Positions 1 to 4,915 of a DNA stretch of 5,693 bases are shown here, piece by piece. A program made the translations under genes and the position numbers. The stretch is from an uncultured Bacilli bacterium. GTDB taxonomy: Bacteria > Bacillota_I > Bacilli_A > RFN20 > CAG-826. Below the pieces are notes generated by a model. It ran no database searches. It saw nothing but the letters and a program-made list of their open reading frames with translations, and was not told the origin of the DNA. The stretch covers positions 1-5,693 of the forward strand of contig CAKPAV010000122.1 of NCBI GenBank assembly GCA_934133115.1. The letters are read 5' to 3'. Within the stretch, counting starts at the first letter, position 1; each line of letters begins with the position of its first letter.

Positions 1-97
1 AAACCTTTAGATTATATTTGTCTGTAGCGTTTTCTTGTCTCTGTCAGTCCGTCAGGCAGGGCGAAAACTTGGAAGTGCTTTTAACGGGAAACCTTCC

Positions 98-164
98 TTG
101 TCATCCTGAGCCGACCCCGTAGCCCTGCTTGTTTTGTCATCCTGAGCCCGCCCGCACCCTGCTT
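98..164. repeat. Two direct copies of a TCATCCTGAGC-type intergenic repeat
   Basis: TTGTCATCCTGAGCC occurs at 98-112 and again at 134-148, a 36-base period. Each copy is followed by a GC-rich stretch ending in CCCTGCTT, at 123-130 and 157-163. Local GC is clearly higher than in the surrounding DNA. Similar TGTCATCCTGAGC words occur as dispersed intergenic repeats in several bacterial genomes; that is recollection, not a search result. No gene is seen in 1-187. Confidence 0.5.
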
Positions 165-187
165 ATCCGTATATACCGATTGTTCGT

Positions 188-340
188 CTAGGCGAATTTA
201 CTGCCGTCAGGAAACGTTCGCGTGCAAACGACACTCGTTCCGTCTACATAAGCATACTTTGAAGTTGAATTTTTTACGGCAAAATTTGGCTCTGCAATAA
301 ATATTAGCGCACAAAAAAACGTGTAAGTTTTTTTACTCAC
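188..340 (-). CDS. Possible small exported peptide, 50 residues, GTG start
   Basis: Not recognised. The reading frame starts at GTG (338-340), 8 bases after a strong GGGAGGG ribosome site (349-355), and stops with TAG at 188-190. The N-terminus MSKKTYTFFCALIFIA has a short lysine-rich start and a hydrophobic core, like a signal peptide. The rest is polar and contains YVDGTSVVCTRTFPDGSKF, with one cysteine there and one in the hydrophobic core. An extended -10 promoter lies just upstream (407-415) and a hairpin that could end the preceding operon lies before that, so this may be an independent transcript. Against it: it is short, and the first codons coincide with a hairpin plus T-run that looks like a terminator. 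It could also be the 5' scrap of a longer lost gene. Confidence 0.35.
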   Translation of the reverse strand: MSKKTYTFFCALIFIAEPNFAVKNSTSKYAYVDGTSVVCTRTFPDGSKFA

Positions 341-343
341 ACG
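313..343 (-). terminator. Hairpin with T7 tail over the start of the small ORF
   Basis: Read on the minus strand, CGTGTGAGT (343-335) pairs with ACTTACACG (328-320), nine pairs including one G-U, around a six-A loop. Seven T follow (319-313). This is the form of a rho-independent terminator. It also covers the GTG start of the 188-340 reading frame, so it could instead act as an attenuator or start-blocking hairpin. It could end transcription of the upstream operon if the small gene is not real. Confidence 0.45.
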
Positions 344-406
344 CTTTACCCTCCCATGATTACGCTATCAGCTACCACAACTGCGCCACTTGTGTCAAGT
401 AATGCA

Positions 407-415
407 ATTATATCA
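407..415 (-). promoter_or_regulatory. Extended -10 promoter candidate
   Basis: The minus strand reads TGATATAAT, an exact TGnTATAAT extended -10 element (TATAAT at 412-407). No good -35 box lies 17 bases upstream, which is acceptable for extended -10 promoters. Transcription would start near 400 and give a leader of about 60 bases before the GTG of the 188-340 frame. Confidence 0.4.
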
Positions 416-424
416 TAAAATAGG

Positions 425-456
425 CACCACTAAAAGCCTGTTTAACTTTTAGGGTG
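425..456 (-). terminator. Stem-loop after the 139-residue gene
   Basis: On the minus strand, CACCCTAAAAG (456-446) pairs with CTTTTAGTGGTG (436-425), an 11-pair stem with one bulged base and a nine-base loop. A modest T-rich run (CCTATTTTA) follows. It lies 14 bases past the stop codon of the gene at 470-889, so it probably ends that operon, though the T-run is weak. Confidence 0.4.
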
Positions 457-469
457 CATATTAAAATTA

Positions 470-889
470 TTAATAACTTTTAACTTGATTAATTAAAACG
501 TATTTTTGCGAATAACTCCCGGATGTTTCTTCTTTTATTAAGGCAAAATATTCCCCGTCCGTGATAACCATTTGCAAATAATCATTAAAGAAAAATTTAA
601 TAGCTTCCTGCAAACTTATAATGTTATTGTCAAGAGTTTCGTTTCCTGAAATTATACAAACCTTAGCTCGTAACGAAATATTATAATCCTGCAATGCTTT
701 CACTACATCATCTATTCGTAAATGTTCTCCGGATAAAAGAATTTTGTTTGAATTAAGTAGGACTTTTACATCGTGGGAAAATCGATCTATTGCACGACTT
801 CTTTTCTTTTGAAACTCAAATAAAATCCGCTCTTGCTTTTGTCTTATTAAAAAATTATTCACAAAATTATTCACAAATTTAGTTTCCAT
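470..889 (-). CDS. Hypothetical protein, possible orphan immunity protein (139 aa)
   Basis: Not recognised. A GGGAGG site (895-900) lies 5 bases before the ATG, so the start is well supported. The protein is soluble-looking, without signal peptide or membrane segment. It opens with an N-terminal repeat (FVNNFVNNF), then a basic helical part (residues about 15-36, with KKRSRAIDRFSHD near 28-40), then a mixed alpha/beta region including KVCIISGNETLD near residues 76-87 and a C-terminal QMVITDGEYFALIKEE segment that looks like paired strands. Single-domain size, last place in the minus-strand run and lack of catalytic motifs suit an immunity protein, but the toxin it would match is not visible. 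The 110 bases between it and the gene at 1000-1581 hold no supported gene, only tiny frames such as MSLLFGFGFSEA ending just before the ribosome site. Confidence 0.7.
   Translation of the reverse strand: METKFVNNFVNNFLIRQKQERILFEFQKKRSRAIDRFSHDVKVLLNSNKILLSGEHLRIDDVVKALQDYNISLRAKVCIISGNETLDNNIISLQEAIKFFFNDYLQMVITDGEYFALIKEETSGSYSQKYVLINQVKSY
851..874 (-). repeat. 12-base tandem duplication inside the 139-residue gene
   Basis: AAAATTATTCAC occurs twice head to tail (851-862 and 863-874 on the plus strand). It encodes the duplicated VNNF near the N-terminus. The unit is in frame, so copy-number change would only lengthen or shorten the N-terminus by four residues. Confidence 0.75.
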
Positions 890-999
890 ACAATCCTCCC
901 ATTAAGCTTCGCTAAAACCAAACCCGAATAACAAACTCATTTAAGAAGCTGATTTAATTAACCCACTCACAATACCTGAAACTCATATCAATAAAGGAC

Positions 1000-1581
1000 T
1001 CACTTTCTAATTTTTTTAAAAATACGTTTTTGAAAACTTTGACGTATGCCTTTTCCTTGATAATTAAACTCATTTTTCATTCTCATTGCACGTGCTAAAA
1101 GGTTATCTTGCGTAAAGTCGGCATCATCTAAATATGGATCATCCTTATATGATGCATCTATCGTAAAATGTCCTTCATGAACAGTCTCTATCAAACGATC
1201 AATATGTTCTTGTAAATCTATTCCATTATTCAAAAGTAGTTCTTTATATTTAGGTCGACTTAAAACTTCACACAACAGAATTTGCGAAAAAGTATCAATC
1301 TCCCTACAAGATAAGTAGTAATCCAAAATAAATTTAACATTTTCTCCGTTTAAGCAACCCATTTCATCTATCCGATAAATTGTTTGCAATTTAACATTAG
1401 CCGAAGAAGACGTTCCTGTAAGTACCTTTTGATACATACTCATCAACTCTTTTTCCCATCGCTTAAGAGTGTCGTCGGTAATTTGCAACTTCAAAAACTC
1501 ATCATATAAACCATCTCTTCTCAACGCAGATAAATTTGCATTTTCTTGCATAAACAAACGTTTTGCTTCTTCTATTCTCAT
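1000..1581 (-). CDS. Hypothetical helical protein, immunity-like (193 aa)
   Basis: Not assignable to a named family. The protein is almost all helical, charged, without signal peptide or membrane segment. The N-terminus (MRIEEAKRLFMQENANLSALRRDG, shown here in part as EEAKRLF, then LRRDGLYDEFLKLQITDDTLKRW) resembles the opening of helical proteins I associate with toxin-immunity loci in Bacillota; this is a weak memory-based link. The middle carries QTIYRIDEMGCL and a helical-repeat-like stretch to about residue 135; the C-terminus is basic (QKRIFKKIRK). It starts 6 bases after the stop of the damaged frame at 1588-1801 and has no visible ribosome site, which suggests translational coupling to that frame. 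If the upstream frame is a decayed toxin tip, this would be its immunity partner. Confidence 0.7.
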   Translation of the reverse strand: MRIEEAKRLFMQENANLSALRRDGLYDEFLKLQITDDTLKRWEKELMSMYQKVLTGTSSSANVKLQTIYRIDEMGCLNGENVKFILDYYLSCREIDTFSQILLCEVLSRPKYKELLLNNGIDLQEHIDRLIETVHEGHFTIDASYKDDPYLDDADFTQDNLLARAMRMKNEFNYQGKGIRQSFQKRIFKKIRK

Positions 1582-1587
1582 AATATT

Positions 1588-1801
1588 TTAGAGCAGAACA
1601 GCCAAAATGCCCTTGTGGGCTAAATATGCCACCTCCTTGATAAAATATCCCTCAGGTCCAATCGCGGGATTAGAAGCCAGATAAAATTTGCTCCCTACTT
1701 TGATTTGTTGTTTAAGAAATGCCTCCTATTGAAATAGGTTTAGCTCCAGCCTGAGCATTCCATGTAAAATCTTTTTCTTGTTTTCTTATATTTTTTTTCA
1801 T
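1588..1801 (-). pseudogene. Frameshifted small gene, about 70 residues before damage
   Basis: The frame opens with ATG at 1799-1801, encodes 29 residues (MKKNIRKQEKDFTWNAQAG... GAKPISIGGIS) and stops at 1712-1714. A second frame continues at once and runs to TAA at 1588-1590, encoding QQIKVGSKFYLAS, NPAIGPEGYFIKEV and AYLAHKGILAVLL. The join is in CATTTCTTAAACAACAA. The two halves read as one protein if one frame change is made, so this is a decayed gene, a sequencing error, or a real frameshift site. The ATG overlaps the TGA of the fragment upstream (ATGA), and the stop is 6 bases before the 193-residue gene, so all three were probably one operon. Function is unknown; the second half looks like a small beta-rich domain. 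Confidence 0.5.
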
Positions 1802-1908
1802 CTTACATACTTCCTACTTAAGAACATATTTAAATAATTAGTTTGTTTTTCCGCAATAAAACAATCTGTTCCATTTTCATTTTTCTCAATGCCAACTAAA
1901 GCATATTG
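1798..1908 (-). pseudogene. C-terminal remnant of an unknown gene (about 36 residues)
   Basis: After the stop of the 149-residue gene, the same frame crosses a TAA (1909-1911) and then stays open to a TGA at 1798-1800. The peptide includes YALVGIEKNENGTDCFIAE and KQTNYLNMFLSRKYVR, with normal protein-like composition but no start codon near its beginning. Its TGA overlaps the ATG of the next frame (ATGA), a typical operon junction, which argues that this is the true 3' end of a gene whose front was lost when cassettes were rearranged. It could be the tail of another immunity protein. Confidence 0.4.
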
Positions 1909-1920
1909 TTAATTTGTATA

Positions 1921-2370
1921 CTATGAATCAAAGACGATATGACTATCAAGTTCACCTTTTATAAACATTCTAAAAAGTTCTCGTCCTTTTTCCAAAGTGC
2001 AAGATAAGATTTCTATTTTATAATTATCATCCAATTCTAAAATCAAATCTTTTCCTAGAACATGAACAGAAAGAAGGCTTTTATTTATGACTTCTTTTTC
2101 GAAAACCATAAGCTGATCATCAAACAAGGTATTTCCCGGTATATCCCATTTAAACTTTCTAAACAACTTCTTTTTATACTGTTTACTTGGTAAGAATATG
2201 TCATTTGACGATATCAATAATTCACTGTTTTTCAAACCTCTCATAAGAGCACTTTGAGAATGCAAACAAATAACTTTGCCCTCACTTATAAAATCTATTT
2301 TTATTAAATCACAAATACGAGATATTGAATTCAACCTACTTCCAGCTTTTAAGTAATCAACAATATTCAT
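1921..2370 (-). CDS. Probable immunity protein for the adjacent Rhs toxin tail (149 aa)
   Basis: It starts 10 bases after the stop of the Rhs toxin tail at 2381, the standard toxin-immunity arrangement. An AAAGGA ribosome site (2372-2377) lies very close to the ATG. The protein is soluble, without signal peptide, and reads as alternating strands: KIDFISEGKVICLHSQSAL (residues about 24-42), then LLISSNDIFLPS near 51-62, a central WDIPGNTLFDDQLMVFEKEV, and an acidic strand pair near LILELDDNYKIEIL before a helix. The pattern of a short histidine-containing strand followed by 'SSNDIF-P' and 'GNTLFDD' suggests a compact beta-rich immunity fold, but I cannot name the family. Assignment rests on position. 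It should bind and block the tail encoded by 2381-3112. Confidence 0.65.
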   Translation of the reverse strand: MNIVDYLKAGSRLNSISRICDLIKIDFISEGKVICLHSQSALMRGLKNSELLISSNDIFLPSKQYKKKLFRKFKWDIPGNTLFDDQLMVFEKEVINKSLLSVHVLGKDLILELDDNYKIEILSCTLEKGRELFRMFIKGELDSHIVFDS

Positions 2371-2380
2371 TTCCTTTACC

Positions 2381-3112
2381 TTATTTAAACTTACTAAATA
2401 ATTCCTTTAAAAAATTCAGCAAATCTTTAAAACCTAAACTTTCGTTAGGCAGATGATCATGACCATATCGCCACTGCCAATCTTCTTTATTATAACCTAG
2501 ACGGCGCATTGCCTCACGATATTGTTCGTTTTGTTTACGATTATCACCGGGACGATTTGTAGATGCAAACATAACTCCGAAGCCGATGAGAGTAGCTAAC
2601 CCTGCCTCTGCAATTTGTACTCCGGTTAATGTTATTGCTGTCGCTCCTTCGCTCGCCAAAGCAAACCCTCCGAAAGAAAACGACGAACTTAGGAATGAAC
2701 CAATCGCCGGAGCCGCATAGATAAACGCCGCAATCAAACCGCCTATAATACCGCCAATAACCGCACCCGTTAAGAATCCTTCTGCTATTGTACCGAACAA
2801 ATCCAAACCACGTGCACCGTTATTATATGCCGTTACTCCCGCATAGACTGCAACACCTGTACCAACTACTACCGCACCAATCAATACACCAATAAGAATA
2901 CCAGCCAAAATACCAAACGTTCCGTTTGGATCGACGTTCATAACGGGATTATTTACACAATACGCATACAAGTTCAAACCGTTAATCGTATCAGAATTAA
3001 GATATTCTATACTTTCCTGCGAAACAAATCTTCCTGCCTCCGGATCGTAATATCTCGTCTTGAGGAAATACAGTTCGGTTTCTTCGGAGCTGACACGAAT
3101 AACCTCACCTTT
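2381..3112 (-). CDS. Orphan Rhs core end with pretoxin and C-terminal toxin tail
   Basis: A 5'-truncated Rhs/YD-repeat protein. The frame is open from 3112 (TAA at 3113-3115) but has no ATG before the core; a TTG at 2975-2977 gives 198 residues but has no ribosome site. Upstream codons still encode Rhs core: ELYFLKTRYYDPEAGRFVSQ, then NGLNLYAYCVNNPVMNVDPNG, the hallmark end of Rhs cores. Next comes a glycine- and alanine-rich hydrophobic pretoxin with two or more membrane-like stretches (from the TTG: about 20-50 and 64-92). The last 58 residues are polar: NRPGDNRKQNEQYREAMRRLG, a WQWRYGHDH motif (HDH at 173-175), and a helical lysine-rich end. The short tail resembles tips with a basic-HD motif and is probably a nuclease-like or other cytotoxic tip, unproven. 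The core and pretoxin are richer in GC than the AT-rich genes around. Likely not expressed alone, but able to recombine into a full Rhs gene through its core arm. Confidence 0.7.
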   Translation of the reverse strand, partial: KGEVIRVSSEETELYFLKTRYYDPEAGRFVSQESIEYLNSDTINGLNLYAYCVNNPVMNVDPNGTFGILAGILIGVLIGAVVVGTGVAVYAGVTAYNNGARGLDLFGTIAEGFLTGAVIGGIIGGLIAAFIYAAPAIGSFLSSSFSFGGFALASEGATAITLTGVQIAEAGLATLIGFGVMFASTNRPGDNRKQNEQYREAMRRLGYNKEDWQWRYGHDHLPNESLGFKDLLNFLKELFSKFK

Positions 3113-3261
3113 TTACGGCTTGTCCACAAGTGCAGTTAAGGAAATCGTGTTTCCCGATTGTTTTCATGTAAAAAACAACTTTGTTGCATTTTCTTAACCT
3201 GCCATAAAATCCATAGTTTTTACAACAACCGTTTGTGGCAAAATTTAAATTCAACAGGCAA

Positions 3262-3296
3262 GGTATCGGAATTACCTTTGTGGCGACTCCGATACC
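3262..3296. repeat. Inverted repeat, 9-base perfect arms
   Basis: GGTATCGGA (3262-3270) and TCCGATACC (3288-3296) are perfect reverse complements around a 17-base loop. No T-run follows closely on either strand, so it is not a standard terminator. It is more likely part of a dispersed element or an RNA structure. Confidence 0.5.
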
Positions 3297-3314
3297 CTAC
3301 AAGTGAGATGACCG

Positions 3315-3330
3315 CTTGGGAATGTAAAAT
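3315..3330 (+). repeat. 16-base word repeated inverted at 5249-5264
   Basis: CTTGGGAATGTAAAAT here is exactly matched on the minus strand at 5264-5249. In both places it follows a hairpin by 16-18 bases in the same relative orientation (hairpins 3262-3296 and 5281-5304). The match does not extend further. Confidence 0.6.
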
Positions 3331-3378
3331 TCTCTTTTTTCTTCGATTATTTCCCTACCCCTTCTTTACTTGAAAAAT

Positions 3379-3729
3379 TTATATATTTTTTAATGCTTCC
3401 CAATAGCGATTATCTTTTTCATAAATCCTTCGCAAATATTCTTTTGGCAAGCGAATGTGCGAAAGACCTCCCAGCGCAATTTTATTTTCTATAAGAAAAT
3501 CTATAACTTCCTTTGGGAAAAAATCAACCACCTCCGAATTTTTAAATTTTTCCGCCACTGCACTAACGATCATATCCCACGCCAACCTTAATCTCCCAAT
3601 TGGCAAATCGTTTGAGCATAGTTTTAAAAGATCCGTTGCATCAAAATCCTCATCAATAAATAACTCTTCTTTACAAAAAACATCCTGTTTTGTGTTAATC
3701 ACTAAATTAATATATTCAGTAACAGTCAT
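3379..3729 (-). CDS. Probable immunity protein (116 aa) behind a truncated toxin tip
   Basis: A GAGGAG ribosome site (3736-3741) sits 6 bases before the ATG and overlaps the TGA of the toxin-tip frame at 3740-3898, so the two are tightly coupled. The protein is acidic at the N-terminus (FIDEDFDATDLLKL), helical throughout, without signal peptide or membrane segment. Recognisable stretches are RLRLAWDMIVSAVAEKF (about residues 46-62) and a C-terminal GGLSHIRLPKEYLRRIYEKD near 87-106, which looks like a conserved helical signature. No named family is recognised. The order tip then small acidic helical protein, only 10 bases apart, makes immunity against that tip the best guess. A long open plus-strand frame overlaps it but is a shadow. 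Confidence 0.65.
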   Translation of the reverse strand: MTVTEYINLVINTKQDVFCKEELFIDEDFDATDLLKLCSNDLPIGRLRLAWDMIVSAVAEKFKNSEVVDFFPKEVIDFLIENKIALGGLSHIRLPKEYLRRIYEKDNRYWEALKNI

Positions 3730-3739
3730 AATTTACTCC

Positions 3740-3898
3740 TCATTCAAACAGTTTCATAATTTGCTCCCAGAGTTTTTTCAAAGCTTTACGCTGTTGCGCT
3801 GTTAACCCTCGTTCGCCTTTTAAGGGATTACCATCAATTCCAATCCTAATATCCGTTCCATCAGTTCCTTTTATGAAAATGTTCCGGATTATGGTCAT
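3740..3898 (-). pseudogene. Truncated polymorphic-toxin C-terminal tip (52 residues)
   Basis: ATG at 3896-3898 opens a 52-residue frame ending with TGA at 3740-3742. It reads NIFIKGTDGTDIRIGIDGNP, then LKGERGLTAQQRKALKKLW and EQIMKLFE. A glycine-rich 'GTDGTDIRIGIDGNP' strand pair followed by a basic helix to the very end is what I expect from the last part of an Rhs-type toxin tail, and no Rhs core or pretoxin remains upstream. It begins 7 bases after the stop of the zinc-ribbon gene and its stop overlaps the ribosome site of the 116-residue gene. It may be a displaced tip without its delivery part, or still translated to keep coupling to the immunity gene. The family is a memory-based suggestion. 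Confidence 0.5.
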
Positions 3899-3905
3899 TA
3901 GATAA

Positions 3906-4127
3906 CTATTTTTTTAGTATCCTTTGACATGTGTCACACATACCACTTTCATTCAGTTTTAACGGCTTAAAAAATTTTTTAATATAATACGCACCCAAAC
4001 CTTCCCCTATTTGCTCTGGCATTGAAGGGTCGTAGCCTTTTGTATGGCAACAGGTGCACTCATTAATCCACCTTTTAAATTTAGGAAATGCTTGTATATA
4101 TTCATCGCCCCTATTTATTTTTTTCAT
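3906..4127 (-). CDS. Small zinc-ribbon-like protein, probable immunity (73 aa)
   Basis: An AGGA site (4134-4137) lies 6 bases before the ATG and overlaps the stop of the degenerate toxin tip. The protein carries two cysteine pairs: CTCC with a nearby histidine (ECTCCHTKGYDP, about residues 24-35) and CDTC (64-67) near the C-terminus, so it likely binds one zinc ion. Between them is GAYYIKKFFKPLKLNESG, a basic strand-helix segment. No DNA-binding helix-turn-helix is seen. The spacing W-x3-C-x2-C...GYDPSMP...CDTC recalls small cysteine-rich proteins that sit next to polymorphic toxins, a weak recollection. Direct placement after a toxin tip supports an immunity role. An alternative is a small regulatory zinc protein. 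Confidence 0.6.
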   Translation of the reverse strand: MKKINRGDEYIQAFPKFKRWINECTCCHTKGYDPSMPEQIGEGLGAYYIKKFFKPLKLNESGMCDTCQRILKK

Positions 4128-4135
4128 AATACATC

Positions 4136-4349
4136 CTAGTTAGCTAATATTTCATTTAATTGTTCAATTAATCTCTTTAGAGTATCCTGATAAGGGTACT
4201 TGTGATTTTCATAATGCAAACGTCTAATTAGATCTTTGTCTTGAATAGATTCACACTAAGTGCCCCAAGCTCATTTAAGTAGATATCTCGCGCTAAAACC
4301 ATTGTTGACTTCTATTAGCAGGTTGACATAGAGCCTCATTTTGAATGAA
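4136..4349 (-). pseudogene. Toxin tip split over three reading frames
   Basis: Three successive minus-strand frames join into one plausible tip. First (about 4349-4293): QNEALCQPANRSQQ. Second (4302-4228): MVLARDIYLNELGALSV. Third (4255-4136, ending TAG): ESIQDKDLIRRLHYENHK followed by YPYQDTLKRLIEQLNEILAN. The third part, with a basic RRLH motif then KYPYQDTLK and a helical end, resembles short C-terminal toxin tips and lines up in shape with the last 35 residues of the Rhs tail at 2381 (DWQWRYGHDH... FKDLLNFLKELF). Two frame changes show decay. The downstream gene (3906-4127) starts 8 bases after its stop. Confidence 0.5.
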
Positions 4350-4350
4350 T

Positions 4351-4815
4351 TTAGAATCGCTTTGACAATAGATTTAATAATTGTTTACTTTTGTTAAACA
4401 TATCTTTTTGAAAATAATTTTCTTTATCTTTGCTATCCACCTCTAAAAATATTTTAAATGTTGTTTCATCGGCTAAAAAATTTAAGAAATATTTTTTTAG
4501 AAATCTTTTTCTATTATTTGGTATCTCAGTATGAAATTGCTCTACTTTTTTATAAAAGTCGTCAAAATATGGATCATAAAATAAAGATAAACAAATATCT
4601 TGTTGCTTATTAATTCCTAAACAAGGAATTATTTGATTCATAAATTTATTATAAACAGTTTCAAAAGAAGGAACTTCTTTAATGTACAACCATAGTTCTC
4701 CTATACCTTTTACAAAGTTTTCAGCAGGCATATATCTTTCGCCAAGTTTAGGAAACGCCAAAAACTGTTTGTATCCAAATAAATTTTCACTTGAAAAAGT
4801 GCCTTCTATCTTCAT
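4351..4815 (-). CDS. Hypothetical protein, possible immunity protein (154 aa)
   Basis: Not recognised. AGGAAG (4817-4822) just before the ATG is the likely ribosome site; the TAG of a 21-codon frame overlaps it. The protein has no signal peptide or membrane segment, is rich in Phe, Tyr and Lys, and reads as mixed alpha/beta: FGYKQFLAFPKLGERYMP (about residues 13-30), GIGELWLYIKEVPSFETV near 37-54, then a helical half with SLFYDPYFDDFYKKVEQFH and a basic NNRKRFLKKYF. Size and lack of enzyme motifs suit an immunity role. Its partner could be the scrap at 4821-4886. A promoter candidate (4878-4905) lies upstream. Confidence 0.65.
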   Translation of the reverse strand: MKIEGTFSSENLFGYKQFLAFPKLGERYMPAENFVKGIGELWLYIKEVPSFETVYNKFMNQIIPCLGINKQQDICLSLFYDPYFDDFYKKVEQFHTEIPNNRKRFLKKYFLNFLADETTFKIFLEVDSKDKENYFQKDMFNKSKQLLNLLSKRF

Positions 4816-4820
4816 ACTTC

Positions 4821-4886
4821 CTAACCGCCTAAAAAAATCCTTTTAATTTCAATACCCCTTTTGATTCGTGCAGGCATTTCATACAT
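4821..4886 (-). pseudogene. 21-codon scrap, possible nuclease-tip remnant
   Basis: ATG at 4884-4886 encodes MYEMPARIKRGIEIKRIFLGG and stops with TAG at 4821-4823, 5 bases before the ATG of the 154-residue gene. 'RGIEIKRI-LGG' recalls the RGxxIExxLG motif at the front of restriction-endonuclease-like polymorphic toxin tips, but the segment is very short and the expected catalytic part is absent. The same DNA is also open in the frame that follows the 91-residue gene. Treat as a possible remnant only. Confidence 0.25.
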
Positions 4887-4905
4887 TGTGATTCAATTTT
4901 GTCAA
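4878..4905 (-). promoter_or_regulatory. Internal promoter candidate before the 154-residue gene
   Basis: The minus strand has a perfect TTGACA -35 box (4905-4900), a 16-base spacer, and a TATGAA -10 box (4883-4878). Transcription would begin near 4871, about 55 bases before the ATG at 4815. It would let the downstream immunity-like genes be expressed apart from the 91-residue gene. Confidence 0.45.
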
Positions 4906-4915
4906 TAAGAACGAC

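Larger units (their letters stand above)
3113..3378. other. Gene-free spacer upstream of the Rhs remnant
   Basis: No gene is supported here. A plus-strand frame (3158-3373) is open for 71 codons, but its composition (many Cys, Phe, Trp; low in charged residues) and lack of a ribosome site argue against coding. On the minus strand a 20-codon frame (MKTIGKHDFLNCTCGQAVKR) ends at the Rhs fragment edge. The stretch holds a 9-pair hairpin (3262-3296) and a 16-base word that recurs inverted at 5249-5264. The Rhs core breaks off abruptly at 3112, so this may be foreign DNA, such as the edge of a mobile or dispersed element, joined to the cassette. Confidence 0.4.

Noticed and set aside
346..400. tRNA-like wording on the minus strand (GGCGCAGTTGTGGTAGCTGA)
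   Set aside because: Resembles a D-arm only; no T-arm GTTCGA sequence or acceptor pairing is present.
346..429. Minus-strand frame reading ALLDTSGAVVVADSVIMGG with a stop just before the hairpin
   Set aside because: Looks protein-like, but has no usable start after an in-frame TAG, and the same bases better explain a promoter leader and ribosome site for the 188-340 frame.
3158..3373. 71-codon plus-strand open frame
   Set aside because: No ribosome site, composition unlike the other proteins (many Cys, Phe, Trp, few acidic residues), and it runs across a hairpin; probably chance.
3455..3805. 116-codon plus-strand open frame
   Set aside because: Shadow of the well-supported minus-strand genes at 3379-3729 and 3740-3898; Ser-rich antisense-type composition and no ribosome site.
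4832..4915. In-frame extension after the 91-residue gene (IESQCMKCLHESKGVLKLKG)
   Set aside because: It would need read-through of TAA; no stop-recoding signal is seen and it overlaps the promoter candidate and another frame.
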